NCBI GenBank assembly: GCA_039105265.1
Contig: JAPFFF010000014.1
Span: 930,001 to 994,000 of the forward strand
Origin: Tritrichomonas musculus
Taxonomy: Eukaryota > Parabasalia > Tritrichomonadida > Tritrichomonadidae
Length of the DNA: 64,000 nt
Direction: 5' to 3'
A program made the position numbers and the translations under genes. The notes below the pieces were generated by a model. The model was not told where the DNA came from, searched no databases, and saw only the letters and a program-made list of their open reading frames with translations. This document shows positions 21,452 to 31,863 of this stretch, in pieces; within the stretch, counting starts at the first letter, position 1, and the number at the start of each line of letters is the position of its first letter.

Positions 21452-21777
21452 TTTTTTTTTTTTTTAAATAATTATTTAATAAATATTTAAAAAAAATTGT
21501 AACATTTTTAAAACATGTTGTTCAGGGATAGCTACCGAGATCAGTTTTTACCGTTTACCGGAATGCTACTGGTAAGCAGTAAATACTGGTATTTTTTTTG
21601 GAGTATTAAGTATGTACCGTTAAAAATTTCGTACAGAGGTATTCACGAAGAAAACTAGCCTAGCAATTTAATTCTAACTTATTTATTTTATTTTTAAAAT
21701 AAGTAATTAAGATAAATTACAAATTATATATGAATTTTATGAATTCTTGTTCTCTATTTTTTATTTAACATGCTATT
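21452..21777. other. Spacer before accessory island
   Basis: 326 bp. It contains a patch slightly richer in G and C (about 21530-21600) with three CCG-containing words, but no open frame, repeat partner or RNA signature that I can find. Confidence 0.4.
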
Positions 21778-22194
21778 AGGCTTGTTATTCTCCAATTCTC
21801 GAGATCGATAATTGATTGACTTTTTGATATCGATACATAAATATGCACTGATTCGCGAGATCGATATCAGAGATCGAGATTTTTTTTTTTCTCAGCTTTT
21901 GTATCAGAATTTTCAATTAAACTTTTTGATAAATATATGATCGTAATTTATTCTCAAATATTTCATAAAAAAGAATGTATTTTTTGATTTTAATCTTAAA
22001 ATAAACATCAATATTTTCTATTATTTATTTTTAAATATTTTAAAATCACAAATATAAATTATAAAAAAAGATAAATCTGTTTGAGATCTCGAGATCTCTG
22101 TAATTGAAATCAAGTTTACAATTATTTTTATATCATATTTCATATCTGATATCTTGATAATCGATAATCTCGATATCAGATTTTTAAACTGATA
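21778..22194 (-). mobile_element. Truncated copy of palindrome-rich MITE
   Basis: This is the reverse complement of most of the element at 26054-26506, sharing the tip CTTGTTATTCTCC and the block around the palindrome GAGATCTCGAGATCTC (22083-22098). The inner end stops abruptly near 22194, about 57 bp before the other tip would appear. Unrelated sequence begins there, so this copy was cut by a later rearrangement or insertion. Confidence 0.8.
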
Positions 22195-22296
22195 GGATCA
22201 ACTAAAGATAAACAAATCTTTTTATATTTTTGCAATTAAGAAAAATCAAACTTAGTCACCAACAATGTATATGTTATTAGCTATGATGTAAATGAA

Positions 22297-24000
22297 ATGA
22301 ACACTGTTATGGAAAGCTTAAAAGGCAGAGTATCGAGGACTGAACAAGTCACCCAACATCTGGAGGATGATGTAGATAATTTACGAATAGTCTCATGGAC
22401 TGCATTAGCTTTTGGAGTTGCAGGTACTGCTGAGTCAATAGGTTCTATTGGTATGCAGCTATTTCCAGATGGTATAAGCTTTCCTACCATAAAAGGTGGA
22501 GGATTCCTTAAAAGGTTATTCTCGCATAAGTCAACCAAAGGGATGAGTGATTTGGTTAGAAATAGTATTAACTTCATGTCAGGTACTACCTCAAGAAGTA
22601 TAACCAAAGACATAACACCTATAATTACCTGGTGTGAAGAGGAGTATAAACAACTAGATGAACTACCTTTTACTGATGAGAATGATAACCCTGATACTGG
22701 AACCTTGACATTAAGTGGTGCTATTGATATAAGTAATATGTTTAGGGACTCACTCAAGCCTTGTTTCAAGTTGTTAGCTGAGAAGGTCAATGAGCTCGAG
22801 GCAGAGTTTGATAACTACCCTAGTGTGGATGAAGCTAATGAAGCCTTGAAGGAGTGTGTATTGAAAACAGACCAGAAACCTTTTACTTTTTACCAGACTG
22901 GGATAAAAATGAATAAAAATTGGGAGATCTTATACATAGATGGAAGAGTAGCAATTAATTCAGATACCATGGCGAATACATTAGTAATTGAGAAAACTGT
23001 GAATAAAAGTAAGGGTGGTCGTCTATTGGAGCTCAAAAACTTGACAACAGAAAAAAACTTACAATTTGAAACAGATACAAAATACATGAAAATAGCATAC
23101 CGAGCTGGAAATACTTTTAAAGATATATCAAGAATATTATTTACAGATGATGGAAATATTAGCATATCAAAGTGTGTTAATGAAAATAACATAGCTTATT
23201 CAACCGTGAATGATTTAAATTAATATCGAGAGAAAAATGATTTGATATACAAAGAATCTATCAAAGTACCGTTTGAAAATGTACAAGATGGTTCAGGAAC
23301 GTGGGAAGTCAAAATCGATATGAGAAATACAACAACAAGACTTGTTGGGACGTTTACTGATGACGCTGACGTGGTTCATTATTTTGATTTTTTTTTTAAC
23401 TTTGTAATTTATTTTCGATTTGAGAGGACAATTCAAAATAGCATTTGAAAAATATAATGTTTGACCAATTGACTTGAACAAACATCTTCACACTTTAATT
23501 GATAATCAAAAAGGAAAAATAAATGATGAAATCGAAAAGAAATTAGATGAAGCAGAACAACTACAAATTGAAATCTCAAATAGCACCGTTTTAAATGAAA
23601 TAGCTCAAAAAACACTTAAAAGACAGAATTTGATTGAAGAGGCTTGGGAATTAAAAAGAAAAATGGATGAACTAGAAGAATCAAAACTTTCAACAGGACA
23701 AACAGTTTTTGATATAAGAGATGTAGGAATGGATGGTTATTACGATGATGAAAAGAATACATTTATCGAAAGAATCTATTCACCATTAAATGAAGACACA
23801 GATTATTTAAATAACCAAGACAATTTCTCAATTAGTTTTAGAATAAGACCTTTTGAAAATGGTGTGCAAGATAATTCATTACACCGTTTATATGATTTTG
23901 CTGATGTTATGAATGTTGGATATGAATCTTTTCAAAATAATCCAAATAAATATATGGATTTAGATAGTCCAATTGAAGATAAGAAAGGTAATGTTGAAAG
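22297..24000 (+). mobile_element. Possible Maverick/Polinton-type element remnant (fossil)
   Basis: A cluster of plus-strand open frames with host-unlike character. The first (22297-23223, 308 codons) encodes a protein with an N-terminal coiled coil, a small-residue hydrophobic stretch (about residues 32-60) and a beta-rich C-terminal half. Further coding pieces follow at about 23242-23448 and 23474-24013, the last with a coiled-coil start and a beta-rich end. This pattern recalls virion-type or accessory proteins of Mavericks, which are abundant in trichomonads. No polymerase, integrase, ATPase or terminal repeats are present, so the family call is tentative. The element looks broken and partial, with a few breaks, and is cut at its right side by a transposase fragment. 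Confidence 0.35.
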
Positions 24001-24599
24001 CAAAACGAGCTGAAGCATGGCCGTCTAAAAACGGATGGGTTGATGAACAAATCATGATCCAGTACTTAAACTGGCTGCATGCTGAATGTGCTGGTAGGAA
24101 ACCATGTGCCCTTGTTCTTGATTGCTACAAAGCCCACCGAACAGATGCTGTTAAAGAAGAAGCAAAAGCTCTAGGAATTGAATTGATCTATGTTCCAGCA
24201 TGCGGCACAAGCATTTATCAACCATTGGATAGGCGAATATTTGGGATTCTCAAAGCACACTTAAGATCATTGGCAGGTTCCCGAATATTCTATGGCACAC
24301 AAAGATACGAGACAATCACAAACCATCTACTCATTGCTTGGGCAAGAATATCAGCAAATGCACGTAGAGCAGGATGGAACATTCCAGGATTAACTGAAGA
24401 GCTTGTGAACCGAGGTTATGATTTTAAACAAGATGATAATGGCACAAATGAACCCAATTATGAAGCTGATGATATCGAAGAAGAAGACGACATTGACGAG
24501 GAAGAAAAAGATGCACTTAACGAAAATCTTGAAGAAGAAGACTTTAATGAAGAAGAGGATTTTGATGAAAATGAAAATTATGAAGATCAATACTATTAA
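24000..24599 (+). pseudogene. Truncated DDE transposase (pogo/Tigger-like), C-terminal half
   Basis: About 199 codons of a DDE_1-type transposase, fused out of context at its 5' side to the preceding open frame near base 24000. The middle catalytic Asp is in ALVLDCYKAHRTDAV and the third in YQPLDRRIFGILK, 36 residues apart, as in pogo-like enzymes. The DNA-binding domains and the first catalytic Asp are missing. The C-terminus is a strongly acidic tail (Glu/Asp-rich, last 45 residues) ending at TAA 24597-24599. The sequence is clearly different from the transposase at 11172, so this is a second family. It is inactive as it stands. Confidence 0.8.
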
Positions 24600-24918
24600 A
24601 GAAATAAGCTTTATGACACAGAATTAATAAATCTCAGTAAAAACATTTTGATTTTTTTTTTTTTTTTTTTTTCAATAGTTTACAATTTCCTTTATTTTAA
24701 AATGCAAAGATTATAGAAGAAATCAAACATTAATAATAAAGTGCATCCAAAAATGAGCTTAGAACAGCAAAATATGGAGATAAAGTTTTTTTTAGATTTA
24801 AAGAGTAAAGAAAAGTTAAAATTTAATATGAATCTTTTTTTTTAAGTAAAAAATATTTGTTTTGTATGTTATGAGTAATGAGTGATAAAACATTTTTCTG
24901 GCTGAGTTACTTTGTCAA
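24600..24918. other. AT-rich spacer with long T tract
   Basis: Follows the transposase fragment. A tract of more than 20 T lies near 24652-24672. No gene or repeat partner is visible. Confidence 0.4.
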
Positions 24919-24959
24919 TCGCCGGCCGATGCTGATATACAATCAACATCGGCCGGCGA
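24919..24959. repeat. GC-rich perfect hairpin
   Basis: TCGCCGGCCGATG (24919-24931) pairs with its exact reverse complement at 24947-24959. After one mismatch the stem continues with TGAT/ATCA around a 5-base loop. A 13-bp stem made almost wholly of G and C is striking in this AT-rich DNA. It lies just upstream of a tandem array that is also richer in G and C. Confidence 0.8.
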
Positions 24960-25123
24960 GTCTGCGAACGAGTGAGACTTTGTATAGTGAATCTGTGTTG
25001 TATTGATTATATGTGTGATTTGCGTGGTTCGTTGGTCGAGCGGGGAAGTGCCTGTCGATTGACGTTCATCTGATTATTTAAAATCAAAATAGAACTGTTT
25101 ATATAACATAATTTCGAGATATT

Positions 25124-25419
25124 CTTCCGTGTTCCCGTCTGTATTCGTTTCCGTGATCATGTATTCCGTTCTGTACGTTTGTCTTTCGAATCCTGCATCT
25201 TCAAATATAAGTAAAGTATAACCATCTGTAAAATAAATTCTTTAAGGTCTTCCGTGTTCCCGTCTGTATTCGTTTCCGTGATCATGTATTCCGTTCTGTA
25301 CGTTTGTCTTTCGAATCCTGCATCTTCATTATGAGTAAAGTATAACCATCTGTAAAATAAATTCTTTAAGGTCTTCCGTGTTCCCGTCTGTATTCGTTTC
25401 CGTGATCATGTATTCCGTT
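25124..25419. repeat. 124-125 bp tandem repeat, about 2.4 copies
   Basis: Units begin CTTCCGTGTTCCCGTCTGTA at 25124, 25249 and 25373. The first two are almost identical over their full length and the third ends after TATTCCGTTC near 25419. The unit has higher GC than its surroundings and no open frame. Near identity of the copies implies recent duplication or homogenisation. Confidence 0.85.
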
Positions 25420-25434
25420 CATACAAAATTATAA

Positions 25435-25870
25435 TTGGCCGAATATGATTATTCTCTAAAAACAGATCAAAAAGGTAAAACAGTAACATATTCATACAAT
25501 AACAATCATAAAATATACAACGTTCTCACTTTTATTGAATTTCTTTCTTATTTGAACGATGATGACTTAATAGTAATCTTAAACGAAGACTATCTCAGAA
25601 GAAAACTCAATGATCTATTGCATAAACTAGTATCGCATCCTCGAAATTACTCACATCGTTCATTTATAATGAACAGAGCAACATTTTAACCTCATAATCC
25701 TACAATCATAAAAACTCAGGAAAGTGGCAAAGAGTAGCTTATTCGTTATATACAGACATAAAGCAGTACATCGAATAAGCTATATACTCGAAATTTACTA
25801 AAAATTAGCCTTTTTTCTAATTTTAAAGTTTTTTGATTCAATTTTTCACTTTTTGAGTTTATTCGGCCAA
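25435..25870. other. Segment bounded by short inverted repeats, with an 84-codon frame of unknown nature
   Basis: TTGGCCGAATA at 25435 is matched by TATTCGGCCAA ending at 25870. Inside lies an open frame (25435-25689, 84 codons starting with TTG, no early ATG) encoding a charged peptide with a hydrophobic patch FIEFLSYL; I do not recognise it. No target duplication is evident, so a mobile origin is unproven. It may be a gene fragment carried by the island. Confidence 0.3.
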
Positions 25871-25924
25871 AACAAATTTTTGGAGATTATTGAGAGGAAA
25901 AAGTTCAAAAAGTGGACCATTTGA

Positions 25925-26650
25925 GAGATTTTATAATGCTTTTATTTTGTGAAAAAATAAAAAATGCTATAATAATTGAAAGAATTTTATTAGTCCTGGC
26001 AGATGGACCAGTGTATTTCAGAGAAATTTTTAAACATTTTATATTGTGTGAATAGACTTGTTATTTTGAGAATCGATATCAAAAACGTCACCTTTTTGCA
26101 TCTGATACTCGATTATCAGTTTAAAAATCTGATATCAAGATTATCGATTATCAAGATATCAGATATGAAATGTGATATAAAAATAATTGTAAACTTGATA
26201 TCAATTACAGAGATCTCGAGATCTCAAACAGATTTATCTTTTTTTATAATTGGTATTTGTGATTTAAAAATATTTAAAAATAAATAATATAATGTATTGA
26301 TGTTTATTTTAAGATTAAAATCAATATTTGAGATTAAAATACGATCATATATTTATCAAAAAGTTTAATTGAAAATTCTGATATCAAAAGCTGAGAAAAA
26401 TAATTCTCGATCTCTGAAATCGATCTCGAGAATCAGTGCATATTTATGTATTGATATCAAAAAGTCAATCAATTATCGATCTCGAGAATCGGAGAATAAC
26501 AAGTCTATTTGTGAATAAAAAAAAATGCTTAAAAAATTGAAAGAATTTTGGAAGTCCTGGCAGATGGACCAGTGTATTTCAGAGAAATTATAAATAATTT
26601 TTATTTTGTGAATAAATAAAAAATGCTAAAAAAAATTGAATGAATTTTGT
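25925..26650. repeat. About 98-bp tandem repeat array, split by a MITE
   Basis: The phrase GTCCTGGCAGATGGACCAGT followed by GTATTTCAGAGAAAT occurs near 25994 and 26553. The phrase TTTTGTGAA(A/T)AAATAAAAAATGCT occurs near 25946, 26508 and 26605. After removing the MITE at 26054-26506 and its duplication, the spacing is 97-99 bp, giving about 2.5 units. The internal GTCCTGGCAGATGGACC forms a small imperfect hairpin. Confidence 0.75.
26054..26506. mobile_element. 453-bp palindrome-rich MITE with 9-10 bp target duplication
   Basis: The tips AGACTTGTTATT are repeated in inverted orientation. The flanks TTGTGTGAAT (26044-26053) and ATTTGTGAAT (26507-26516) match at 8 of 10 bases and correspond to the uninterrupted repeat sequence near 26604-26613. 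The length of duplication is MULE-like. The interior is built from GATC, CTCGAG, ATCGAT and GATATC palindromes, including GAGATCTCGAGATCTC at 26210-26225. It has no coding capacity; a 94-codon frame over 26003-26287 is incidental. Confidence 0.75.
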
Positions 26651-27277
26651 AAGTCCACAGGTCCATGGACTTTAACAAGTCTACGAAGAGAGATCTATTA
26701 GTCTGTGAAGTCAAAAAAAGCTAGATGAATATTAAGTTTTTTGACTGGTTTCAATGACCAATTTAAAGATTATTAGATGGGTAAGAAAATTTATTAAAAT
26801 CACCAAATAAAATCTAAACTTTTTGAGGTCAAAAAAAGAGAATCCCACCCATATTTAAAATATATCAGAAAAAATTGAAAGAATTTGAAATAAATAAATA
26901 AAGTATTGTATTTATTCCAGAGTTTTTAAACTATTATAAATCAACAATATTTATATATCAAAATATTGAATGATATTATTTATTTTTAAATTTTAAAAAT
27001 CATATATCATTGGGTAATTTGGAAGATATATACATTTAATGAATAAATTGAAAAAGTGTAATCACAAAATCAATTTGATTCAAAAATAATTTTTTGAGAT
27101 CATTGATTTTCTTTTGAATAGTTTTCTATTGCTTGACCAAGGTATTTTTTTTTTCAAAAGTTTAAAGATTTTAAAATAAACTGAAAATAAGCTTTTTAAT
27201 TTTGAAAGGAAGATTTTTTATCGTAATGAATAGAATTGAAAGATTCTATTGAATTCGATATTCATTATATTTTTTAA
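26651..27277. other. Non-coding spacer upstream of PQ-loop gene
   Basis: 627 bp, AT-rich. Near 26671-26681 lies GTCCATGGAC, a perfect palindrome related to the preceding array. No gene is seen. TCATTAT about 15 bases upstream of the ATG at 27278 resembles an initiator element, weak evidence. Confidence 0.35.
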
Positions 27278-28144
27278 ATGTGTGATGAAGGAGCAATTAA
27301 ATGGATTGAAGATGTATTTGATGACTGCATAATAACAACGAGAGATAAATGGAGCTTTGCAATTGGTTTAGTTTCAACAGTGATTTTTCTTGTCAGTTCA
27401 CTACCTCAAATAATTTTAAATTTCAAAGAAAAAAAAGTTGATGGGCAAAGTCCATTTTTCTTTTCCCTTCTTTTTTGTGGAAGTGCATCTAACCTTATTG
27501 GAGTTTTAATAACACATGGTCTTATAACTCAAATAATTCAAGGAATTTGTTATTGTGCATTGGATGGTATTCTTTTTGGACAGTTTATTGTTTACAAATA
27601 TATAATAAAATCAAAAAAAAAAGAAAGAGAATCTACTACGGGTGAAGATGCTTCACTCGATTCAACCTACAATACTGACCAAATTAACGATTCCAGTGAT
27701 CCTCAGATAGGAGCGCTTGGAACTGCTGTTCTTGTTGGTACAGCATCAGCAACCGACTGGGCAAAACCTTATCAAAAAGATCAACTTGTTGGATCAATTT
27801 TCGGATGGATTGCAACAGTAATATTCACAGTCTCACGTTTACCACAAATTGTACAAAATGCCAAACAAAAAGCTGTTGACAATTTGTCTCCTTTCTATTT
27901 CATCTTAAGTATTTCTGGCAATTTCACATATAGCTTTTCGGTTTTCCTTAGGAGCTTAGAGAGTGACTATTTATGGAAACAAGCTCCATTTATTGCTGGC
28001 AGTATTGGGCCTCTTGCATGTGACTTAATAGTCTTAATTCAAATGCTTTGCTATTCAAAGAAGAATAAAAAATCTGAATTAAATGAAGATTGCGAAAAAG
28101 AAAATTCAAACGAAGATGAAATCAAGCAAGTCCAAGAATTATAA
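27278..28144 (+). CDS. PQ-loop repeat transporter (PQLC2/Ypq-like, SLC66 family)
   Basis: 288 residues from ATG 27278. Two PQ-loop repeats are clear: SSLPQI with P43-Q44 and SRLPQI with P189-Q190, each preceded by a hydrophobic helix and followed by a basic/Asn patch and two more helices. Together with the remaining hydrophobic stretches this gives the seven-helix layout of SWEET/PQ-loop proteins. An acidic hydrophilic loop (about residues 112-150) links the halves, and the C-terminal tail is charged. The second motif and the length best resemble lysosomal/vacuolar cationic amino-acid exporters (PQLC2/Ypq1). Substrate and location are inferred from family only. Cystinosin-like proteins are the main alternative. 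Confidence 0.82.
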   Translation: MCDEGAIKWIEDVFDDCIITTRDKWSFAIGLVSTVIFLVSSLPQIILNFKEKKVDGQSPFFFSLLFCGSASNLIGVLITHGLITQIIQGICYCALDGILFGQFIVYKYIIKSKKKERESTTGEDASLDSTYNTDQINDSSDPQIGALGTAVLVGTASATDWAKPYQKDQLVGSIFGWIATVIFTVSRLPQIVQNAKQKAVDNLSPFYFILSISGNFTYSFSVFLRSLESDYLWKQAPFIAGSIGPLACDLIVLIQMLCYSKKNKKSELNEDCEKENSNEDEIKQVQEL

Positions 28145-28422
28145 AAAAACTTGATTTCATTATTTAGTTTTTCTATTAATGCTTCAATTATTTAACATGA
28201 AATGATCCAAGTAAATTCATTTTCATTGTTAAATATGTTTTTAGCAAGGCCAAATATGATGTTTGAATAAAGTATTGAATTAACCTATTCTATCACTTTT
28301 AAACAGTATAATAAAATATTGTTTGGATAATATTTTTTATAATACACAGTTTATATATATACTAGTATTTTATTTTATTTGAAAAAACTTATATGATAAC
28401 AATTTTATTAATAATACTTTTT

Positions 28423-29385
28423 TCAAATTAAGTTTTGAATAGGAATCAAGGACATATGAATTTCTTGATATTTCGCTTCTAATTCAAGATTTTTGTTTTC
28501 TAATTCATCACATTTATTTTCTAATTCACTACACTTACTTTCTAATTCTTGATTTCTATTTTCTAATGTATGATTTAAGCCCTTTAATTCTTCCATTGAT
28601 CTGAGAAGTTGATCCGCAGATGACGATTGATTCTTTTGTTGTGCAATAATCCTTCTTCGTTCTTTATCAACAAGAAATGTTCTTTCTTCTTTCTCAAGTT
28701 TCGCATTCTCACTGATGAAATCAAAATTATAAATTTGGTTAACTGAAATTATAAAATTGGTCAATGCTAAATATTTATCGATCAAAACAATTTGATCTTG
28801 AGGAATATTGGATATATTGCTATAGAGCTGGTTCAAAATGTACTGAATGTCAACAATATCGTTAGATGTCAAAGGCTCAACAGTAACTTTATTTTTAATC
28901 ATTGTTATTAATTTATTTTTTTTTTGCTCATCTTCAATTTCTTCTGCCTTGTTCAAAAGAATGTTTGGAATGCAATTTGCAGATTGTGGCGTAATTAGAT
29001 CATTACTCTGAATAGATAATAAGCACTGTTTTTGAATTAATAAAAGACGGTCTTTGCTGATATGATCCTTATAAAAATCTTGTACTATTTTGACTCTGTC
29101 ATCAAGTTGAAAATTAGAATTAATATTCTGTAAATAGATATCAAGGGCAAATGACATGATTTCTATATTTTTTAAAATAGATAGCGTGTTACTATCATCT
29201 TTTAAAAGAAAACAAATCTCATTCCCGCACTGTAGAATTATATCAAGTTTTTTCCGAAATTCATTTTGAAGTTTCCATCTTTTTTCGTAATATGATTGAG
29301 TTATTGTATTCCCTCTTAATTGATTCATTGGCTTAGTTTTAAGCTGCTCAATATAGTCATCAATATTTTGCTGATTTAATTCCAT
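28423..29385 (-). CDS. Helical protein with C-terminal perfect-heptad coiled coil
   Basis: 320 residues from ATG 29385. Residues 1-220 are helical with no recognised motif. The C-terminal 85 residues form a coiled coil. Its core is five consecutive 7-residue units of the form LENRNQE / LESKCSE / LENKCDE / LENKNLE / LEAKYQE, with Cys at equivalent positions. Such regularity suggests a parallel dimer or recent heptad duplication. It is divergent from the IFT46 gene over a 234-bp spacer, so the two may share a promoter region. No function is assigned; a cytoskeletal role is only a guess. Confidence 0.65.
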   Translation of the reverse strand: MELNQQNIDDYIEQLKTKPMNQLRGNTITQSYYEKRWKLQNEFRKKLDIILQCGNEICFLLKDDSNTLSILKNIEIMSFALDIYLQNINSNFQLDDRVKIVQDFYKDHISKDRLLLIQKQCLLSIQSNDLITPQSANCIPNILLNKAEEIEDEQKKNKLITMIKNKVTVEPLTSNDIVDIQYILNQLYSNISNIPQDQIVLIDKYLALTNFIISVNQIYNFDFISENAKLEKEERTFLVDKERRRIIAQQKNQSSSADQLLRSMEELKGLNHTLENRNQELESKCSELENKCDELENKNLELEAKYQEIHMSLIPIQNLI

Positions 29386-29619
29386 ATGATTGATGAAATA
29401 AAAAAAGTGACAAAATTCTAAAAAATTAAAAAATACATTTATTTCAACAAAACAATGAATAGCAGAAATTTAATTTCTGGTTGTAATATCGTTTACTATT
29501 GAAGTGAATTCATTTCTGAAAAAAGAATTTAGGTCAATTTTTTTTTATTATTTTTTACCACAACGATCATTAAACCTGTTATTTAATTCAATAAATATCC
29601 GTTTAAAATTTCAAACAAA

Positions 29620-30588
29620 ATGAGCGATTCTGACAGTGGCTTTGGAACAAATTTAGGCATACAATTTGGCAGCGAAAATTCAAATCCGCAAGATTCAGGA
29701 AATTACAAATCGATTATGAACAATGAAGCAAATGGACCGAACATTCAACCTAATTCACAATATGATCGATCCTTCGCTTTCGATAGCGAAGGAGATGACG
29801 ATATTGGATCTACTGAGCAATCGCAACCGCCACGACCGAAATCACCTAAAAGCCGATATGATTATTTTGCAAACGACGTTTCACTTTCGCAACCAACTCC
29901 TCCTAGGTCAAATTCTCCAGAAGATGATCAAGATTTAGGAGGTGATGCATCTCCTGAGCTTTCAAGCCTTTTTTCTTTAATTACAAACTTCACGCCAAAT
30001 CCTGTCGAAATGACTGTTCATTGGAAACCTTTTTTGCCAGATCTCGTTCCTGCTATAGGTGCGATAGATGCATTTATTAAAGTTCCAAGACCAGATTCAG
30101 AATTTGATGATCTTGGTCTTGTTGTCCTCGATGAACCATCAATCAGCCAGAGTAACCCTCAAATACTTAAAATGGAGCTCAGAGAGCAATATGGAATTAC
30201 ATCACCCGATAATCAATGCGACTCATATATTGGATGTATTGAAAATCCTCAGAAAAATCTAAAGGCTCTTAACTCATGGTTAGAGTCAATTGAAGAAATT
30301 CATAGAAACAGACCGCCAGTTAATGTTATTTACACAACAAAAATGCCAGAGCTTGAAGATTTAATGGAGCCTTGGCCTGATGAGTTCGAAAATGTACTAA
30401 AATCAGTTGTTCTTCCAAGTGCAGATATGGATATTTCACTTGAAGAATATGCAAAAATTATTTGTGCTTTACTTGAAATTCCAGTCCGAGGTAATTTGAT
30501 TGAATCTTTGCATGTTTTGTTTTCACTTTATGCACAATTTGAAGGAAATCAGTACTTCCAATCGCAGCGGCAACCTACTCCAACCTAA
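29620..30588 (+). CDS. IFT46: Intraflagellar transport protein 46 (IFT-B complex)
   Basis: 322 residues from ATG 29620. The N-terminal 105 residues are disordered and acidic with SP sites. The conserved IFT46 domain follows (about 110-315) and shows family hallmarks in order: PAIGAIDAFIKVPRPD (about 144-159), LGLVVLDEPS, then W(L/I)ESI-x-E-I/L-H-R-x-(R/K)-PP near 223-236, then PMPELEDLM-like and WPDEFE, then a C-terminal helical segment ending LHVLFSLYAQF. IFT46 is a core IFT-B subunit needed for flagellar assembly and outer-arm dynein transport. Its presence shows the organism builds flagella. The length is normal for the family, and the gene has no intron. Confidence 0.93.
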   Translation: MSDSDSGFGTNLGIQFGSENSNPQDSGNYKSIMNNEANGPNIQPNSQYDRSFAFDSEGDDDIGSTEQSQPPRPKSPKSRYDYFANDVSLSQPTPPRSNSPEDDQDLGGDASPELSSLFSLITNFTPNPVEMTVHWKPFLPDLVPAIGAIDAFIKVPRPDSEFDDLGLVVLDEPSISQSNPQILKMELREQYGITSPDNQCDSYIGCIENPQKNLKALNSWLESIEEIHRNRPPVNVIYTTKMPELEDLMEPWPDEFENVLKSVVLPSADMDISLEEYAKIICALLEIPVRGNLIESLHVLFSLYAQFEGNQYFQSQRQPTPT

Positions 30589-31863
30589 TAATTATATCTT
30601 TTATAACTTGTCATGTATCAAACTTTTTATTATTTTATTATTATTTTTTATTAATATATGGTGCATTTTATATTTTCATAAACATTATGTCGTTTGTTTA
30701 TAAATTGATTATGTCAGTATGCTGTAACGCAAGCATGTTTCGAATAATATTATTACATTAAAATTTACAAAGATGCTTTTACATTATATCTGTGAAGTAT
30801 TATAATTTGTTATATTTTATTTAAAAGTTTATTTAATTGATTAATATGAAATGTTATAAGAAATGTATGAATTATATAATATAGAGGTGGGGCTGCCAAA
30901 ATTTTTGGTATTTTTTAATAATATTGATACATATTATCTTATTACAGATTTAAATGCTATTTATGATAATTTCACTAATAATTTTTTCAGATTTTTAGCT
31001 ATAAATCTATTTTTAAAATTGAATTGTTAAAATCTTATTATAATTTCGATTTTATCTTAATAAAAAAATTTTTTTTATTCAAAATAATAAATAATTTAAT
31101 TATCAATATTTAATATATAGATGTAAATATAATATTAAAGTCTTCAACTAAGAATTATAAATCAAATAATGATTTTTTATGATTTAACTAACTATCATCA
31201 TATTATAGGCATGATTAATTTGGTAAGTTATTGATAAATATTAAAATAAATACTTATTGTGATGTTGATACCAAAATAAAAACAAATGAAATTATTGGGA
31301 TATTTGCGAAGTTTACATCATCAACATATATAGAATTATATTCAATATTAAACCTCAATCCTAGCTAAAATTGAAAAAATTTTTTAAAAATATTTGATAT
31401 GTTTGCCAGCATCAGATAAGTTAAGAGATAAACTATAGTTATCCATTCGGTCTTTAATATAGAAGAAAATTTCTCTTTAAATTGAAAATATTTTTTTGAA
31501 TTTTGACCAAAAACGCATTTATTGAATAGCTTTCTTATTAAAAAATAGAGATCATCTTTATACAAATGCAATTTAATGGATGAAAAGAAAAAATAATGAC
31601 AAATATATAAATTATGACATTTTGAAATATCAATACAATTTCAATTTTTTTTGATCAAATCTGAAAAAAAGTATATGATATGAAAAGGTAACAACACCAT
31701 AATACTATATTTTTAATTTATTTTTAATTTTGTTGATTATTATTCCTAAAAAAGTTCATTTAAAATTTAGCATTCTCACCTCTAATAATATAAAATAATC
31801 TCTCAATTTATTTGAAGAAACACATAGAATTTGCAAGGCAAAACGATTTGTCACTTAAATAGA
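30589..31863. other. 1.27-kb AT-rich spacer
   Basis: No credible gene, inverted repeat or tandem repeat seen. A 68-codon reverse frame at 31365-31571 has no family signature. The spacer presumably contains the 3' region of IFT46 and the promoter of the CstF-64-like gene. Confidence 0.4.

Noticed and set aside
24990-25230. tRNA gene
   Set aside because: A-box and B-box-like words are about 150 bp apart and no cloverleaf can be drawn.
25124-25419. CRISPR-like array
   Set aside because: The units are long, contiguous and nearly identical with no unique spacers, and the genome is eukaryotic.
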